From Trichodelitschia bisporula (taxonomy: Eukaryota > Ascomycota > Dothideomycetes > Phaeotrichales > Phaeotrichaceae), in assembly GCA_010356995.1 (NCBI GenBank), contig ML996692.1, forward strand, positions 1,065,933 to 1,129,932: a DNA stretch of 64,000 nucleotides, read 5' to 3'. Positions 60,117 through 64,000 of the stretch are shown in pieces. A program made the position numbers and the translations under genes. Numbering within the stretch: the stretch's first letter is position 1; each line of letters starts with the position of its first letter. Under the pieces are notes generated by a model. The model was not told the DNA's origin and ran no database searches. It saw only the letters and a list, made by a program, of their open reading frames with translations.

Positions 60117-61973
60117 TCACGCAGGTACGCCCTCATACTCCCACACATCGCCCGCGCGCCTCCTTCTCCGGCCCCTACGCTCCCTCCTCCGATTCGCCGC
60201 ACACTTGACGAACACCGTCAACGCAGCAATGAGGAAGACGATCACAGCCGCGACCGTGGGCACCACAACCGCGCGCTGTCGCTCCTCTCCCGCCGCACTA
60301 CGATACGGACACACGCCATCAACCCCCACAACCCAGCACCCCTCCACATCCAGAGCATTCAGATCCACCCACGCCTCGGCATCACCCGTGCCGTTGCTCC
60401 CCTCGCGCCGCACCAGCGCCCCCAGCACCGTATTCTCCGCCGCCGTCCGCGGCACACTGAACGCCGCGCCTGACGGACACACCCCCGCGGCGCTGGCTCC
60501 GCGGTATGTCGTGCGCGTTGCCGCAATGCGCCAATTGAACCCTGCCTCGCCCACCCGGCATGCCACGGGGTGCTTCTCGGCACAGTCGGCGACGCGCCAG
60601 CGCGGCGGGCTGAGATTTGCGTCGAGCAGAGCGCAGCGCTGGCGGTCGGGCGTCCCGGACGCGCTCGTCGAGCTATTGTGTGGCTCGCCCGGCGCCCAGG
60701 ACCAGAGTGCACCGCGGGCGAGGGCGACGTAGGGGCTGGGATTGGCGGAGGCGGGGCGTGAGAGAGAGGAGTTGAGGAAGGGGGAGAAGGCGCATGTGGT
60801 AAGGTTCGTAGCTGCTGCCGCGGTGTAGGGGGAGGGAAGGACTGCGAGGGCCCAGGACGTGTCTGAGGATGAAGGGGCGCAGGCGGATGGGAAGAAGGAA
60901 AATATGTTGGATGGGAAGAGGGTCTCGCTGTCGCCGGATAAATTGTACCGCTCAAGCTGCGGGTCGATGCTACCCAGTCCGGCGAACAGCCGGAAGCTAC
61001 GGCGGAACTCTACGTACCCCTCGCTTGGCCATCCGCTCGTCGTGAAAAGGTTACCGCGCGGATCTGGCGTTGTCTCCAGGTATGTCAGGTAAGGGCGCTG
61101 GTCAGCTGGTGCGGAGAGCCACGAGCCGTTGAGGTTCGCGCGGTCTTCTCCGAGTTGTGTGGGCGTGTAGAGGTAGGACGAGAGATTCTGGGATAAGATC
61201 TCGCTGACTAGCTCGCTGGGTGTTGGCAGAGAAGTGCCGTTGAGGGCAAGGCCAGGAGAGAGCGGAGAGTTAAAGGGTGAAGCCACGTGCAGGTTTAGCG
61301 TTAGATACGTCAGAACAGCCGCCAGCGTGTTCGATGTGAGCTTGAGGTAGTCCGCCAGCACCGAGGCCAGTATCGGCAAATCAACCGACGACGTGCACTG
61401 GTACGGGCCGATGCGAACGATGTCCGTTCCCTGCGGCGGAGGCGGGGCCGTTGCTGTCCCATTTTGGGGCGAACCAGGGGCAGACGAGGAGCCATCGGCG
61501 GATGAAGTTACAGAGCCGACCTGGCGAGCCTCAACGGCAACGGGTGTCGGAGCTGCCCGATTACTCAACTGCACCGATGTCACGCTGACAGACGACGACG
61601 CGGGCTCGGAGGGGGCACTACTCGGCCCCGCGGCGCGCGTGGCATTCGACAGCTCGACGGGACACAGGCTCCACACGCGGCGTGACTCGTCCCAGTAGAG
61701 GTCGACGAAGAGCTTGCGGAAGCCGGCAGCCAGGAGGTTGCTAAGGCAGCGGCCAGCGGCCACGTCCTCGTACGAACCATCGCCGAAACAGGCGGCGGTG
61801 AGCGAAATGGCGGGCTGGATGACGTAGTTGATGGGGACGCGGAGGGCGAGATCGCGCTGGGACTGGGGCCGTTAGTTGGGGAGCTATCGCCAGGTGGAGG
61901 TGCATACTAGAAAAGCGGTTGACCAGGGCGGCGTTAGCTCCGCTAAGGGGTCCGGTCGATAGAGCTGAGGCAT
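60117..61973 (-). CDS. mtc6: MTC6 (maintenance of telomere capping protein 6)
   Basis: Two exons, 61973-61908 and 61862-60117, joined at phase 0 across a 44-bp intron; 603 aa. The start MPQLYRPDPLAEL leads to FLSQRDLALRVPINYVIQPA and then CFGDGSYEDVAAGRCLSNLL, the conserved MTC6 opening. A Ser/Pro linker (about 85-150) follows. Luminal motifs include EDRANLNGSWL, SGWPSEGYVEF, YNLSGDSETLFP, WSWAPGEPHNSS and CVACRV-type Cys pairs. One C-terminal membrane span (VVVPTVAAVIVFLIAALTVF) ends in a very Arg-rich tail. Yeast mtc6 mutants interact with cdc13, hence the name; the protein is a predicted type I membrane glycoprotein and its molecular role is unknown. The first exon was chosen because it alone supplies an ATG in phase before the conserved block. 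Confidence 0.93.
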
Positions 61974-64000
61974 GGCGCCAGACGCGACTGCATCATCCGG
62001 GTGAGGATATGTGTGGACATGGAAGGTTTGGCTCAATTCTCAATGTGGATGTGCGGATATGCCGATCTGTACGTCCGGGGATTCAGTGGTGATCCGTGGA
62101 TGCGATGCTAGGATGCCGGGCCGGTGATTGTTAGGTTAGGCAGAGATTTGGGGTTGCTGCTCAATGCTATAAGCGGACTTGCACGGCAGTTCTAATGTCC
62201 ATCCGGATGAGCGTCAAGGGGACGGTTGGAGGTTGTTGGCCATTGGGCAAAATGAAGATGAGGTTTGGGAAGACGAGATGATCGTCGTTGGAAGTGACGT
62301 TGAGGCGTGGCTGGGCATCGGTGGCTAGGCAGATGTGGCTGTCGGCCAATTGATGTTCGGCGACGTCGCGGAGTGACAAAACAACGAGAAACACGTGAAT
62401 CGGATCTCTACCCGCGTCGATCATTGCTGTTCCTCAACACCATATCTCAAATCGCCATTATTATGATCGCCATCTCTTCCCTCCCGTTCATTCCTTGCGT
62501 CCATGCTCATCTCTTTGCCTTTCAACGATTTACCTTTAGCCCTGTGGCATTCCTGCATCACCGCTTTCCGTGGACCTTGCTTACAGTGGCACTGTTGCTG
62601 GCATTGTTAGGCCTATACCACTTCCACTGTCCGGCTGGGTACTTCGTAGTCTACCCGGCGCACAGTGGTGGGGACTTACCTTGAAACTTCAGGTGGTTCG
62701 GTAGACAGGAATGATCCCCTCCGAAAATCATCTCCCACTCGCAAAAGACGTCTGTTGATCAGAGATTTAGCTCCCAGTATAACCCCCCACACGCTAACCG
62801 CGCATCTTTGGTCTACCGGCTGTTGGGGTAGTGAGCGCTACTGACTCCGCACGGTGGAGTACCGTACCGTACGGGCAGTAGCGCGCATGAACCACGAGGC
62901 CGGGGGACCGTTGGGCTAACTACCCCCAAACCTGCCGTATCGGACTCGCCGCAACCGCGCCAAACCGGCCTAGAGTAGGGCAACTTGAGCGTCAACGGCC
63001 GCTCAAAACCCCATACTCCCCCTCTCAGTCAGCGGAAACAAGCAAACCCCCAGACAGAGAGCCTCAAACCTCCCCTCAGTCCTCAATCAAACCAATCCGA
63101 GGCCACGCTCACCCTCTCGCGCAAACTGGAATTCCCCCTGCCAGCCGCCAGCCACACGCCGCCCCCATCGGGCCAACATACGCCCGTGCCTCCCCGGCCT
63201 CCTCCAAACGGTCGACCTCTTCCCCCACCACCCCAAAGCAGCCTAGCGACCTGCCGCGTTTCCTTTTTCGCGACGACGCGTGCGCCTCATTGGGCGCGCC
63301 GTCCGCCATCCGGGCGACGGTTCTCGCCTCCACCGCGTGCTCACCCGCCGTGCCGAGGGTGGGCAGCGCAGACGACGCCTTGGCCCCTTCGCTTCCGGAA
63401 AAGAAAGCGGCCTTCTAGCCCTGCCCGCCGCCGACGCCCTGCCAACGGTGCGTTGGTGGAGCCCGTCGGTGCGGGATTCGGCTCATGCGGTGGGGGCAGG
63501 GCGGGAGGGGGAAAGTCGACACGGAGGACGAAGAGGAAGCGTGGACTCGCGACGGGGCGCCGCCGAAGCGCGCAACCTACCGTACTCGAGCCGAGCAGGC
63601 GCTGGACGACGATACCGGACGCACGCATCGAGTTGCGCTCGCCTTCCCCTCCCTCCCCGCATCAGACCATATTCACCACCATGATCGCGCACACTGCACC
63701 GCCGCCGTTTCGCCGCGCTCCCCTCTCAGCTCAACCGCATCTGGCCATCCGCTCAAACCGGGCAGCCATCCCCCAACCGCCGCCGCGTGCCCAATCCGCG
63801 CAAAGCGCATAATCGCGTCCCCGCTTGCAGCATCTGGGCCCCCTGACACACTGCATCACGACCCGCCGAGGGCCGGATGCGGTTGTTGCAGCGTGGTTTG
63901 GGCCGGATTGGGAGTGTGGGTTGATTGAGTTTGGAGGGGGCGGTGCGGCCGCGTGGTGCTCGTGGGAGGCGGGTGGGCGGACCGTTGGGGGAGGGAATGG
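61974..64000. other. GC-rich right edge, no supported gene
   Basis: Contains the mtc6 promoter. From 62985 a 275-codon frame on + and several rival frames on both strands are Pro/Arg-rich and overlap in the same GC-rich DNA, so none can be trusted. A shorter frame within 62307-62684 ends in one hydrophobic segment; family unknown. A gene may begin here and run past the window. Confidence 0.4.

Noticed and set aside
62985-63812. 275-codon + frame at the right edge
   Set aside because: Composition is Pro/Arg/Ser from GC-rich DNA, other frames on both strands are open over the same bases, and no domain or splice pattern is visible.

Overview
The window is nuclear DNA from a filamentous ascomycete (Pezizomycotina). 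The evidence is dense short genes with 43-61 bp GT-AG introns, a fungal Sln1-type histidine kinase, a group III G-alpha, a Hog1 MAP kinase, MTC6, a DUF4360 protein, an L-arabinitol 4-dehydrogenase-type enzyme, and 3' ends of a Tad1-like LINE. I cannot name the species. About twenty protein genes, two tRNA genes and one U1 snRNA gene can be supported. Exon coordinates were worked out by hand from splice signals, reading-frame continuity and remembered family sequences, not from transcript data.

Layout. 0-1.4 kb: 3' part of a Sln1/TcsB-type hybrid histidine kinase. 3.2-4.5 kb (-): G-alpha subunit. 4.5-10 kb: long gene-poor stretch. 10-11.4 kb: Hog1/SakA MAP kinase with nine exons. 12.1-14.9 kb: AVL9. 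15.7-20.5 kb: a decayed ABCC transporter gene. 21.4-23.6 kb (-): a kinase-fold protein lacking catalytic residues. 23.6-28.4 kb: another gene-poor stretch. 28.4-50 kb: compact gene block holding an orphan secreted/membrane protein, mitoribosomal mL44 (MRPL3), a small complex I subunit, a MAK32-like pfkB protein, cyclase-associated protein, a DUF4360 protein, a TMS1/Serinc protein, MED21, an orphan membrane-anchored protein, a SET methyltransferase, tRNA-Ile, U1 snRNA, a TRK potassium transporter, a second tRNA-Ile and L-arabinitol 4-dehydrogenase. 50.4-59.5 kb: an AT-rich, gene-free island with LINE 3' ends, short inverted-repeat elements and a third dispersed repeat. 60.1-62 kb (-): MTC6. The last 2 kb is GC-rich with no gene I can support.

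Shared function. The phosphorelay sensor (Sln1 type) and the terminal MAP kinase (Hog1) of the osmostress pathway lie about 8.5 kb apart with only the G-alpha gene between them. The G-alpha class is known to feed the cAMP/PKA pathway, and cyclase-associated protein is encoded at 34 kb. The TRK transporter is a typical downstream player in ion balance. This is suggestive neighbourhood, not proof of a cluster.

I found no convincing new multigene system. The most unusual items are the pseudokinase-like gene, the young inverted LINE pair in the AT-rich island, two families of short inverted-repeat elements, the clearly broken ABCC gene, and a GC-AG intron in the TRK gene.
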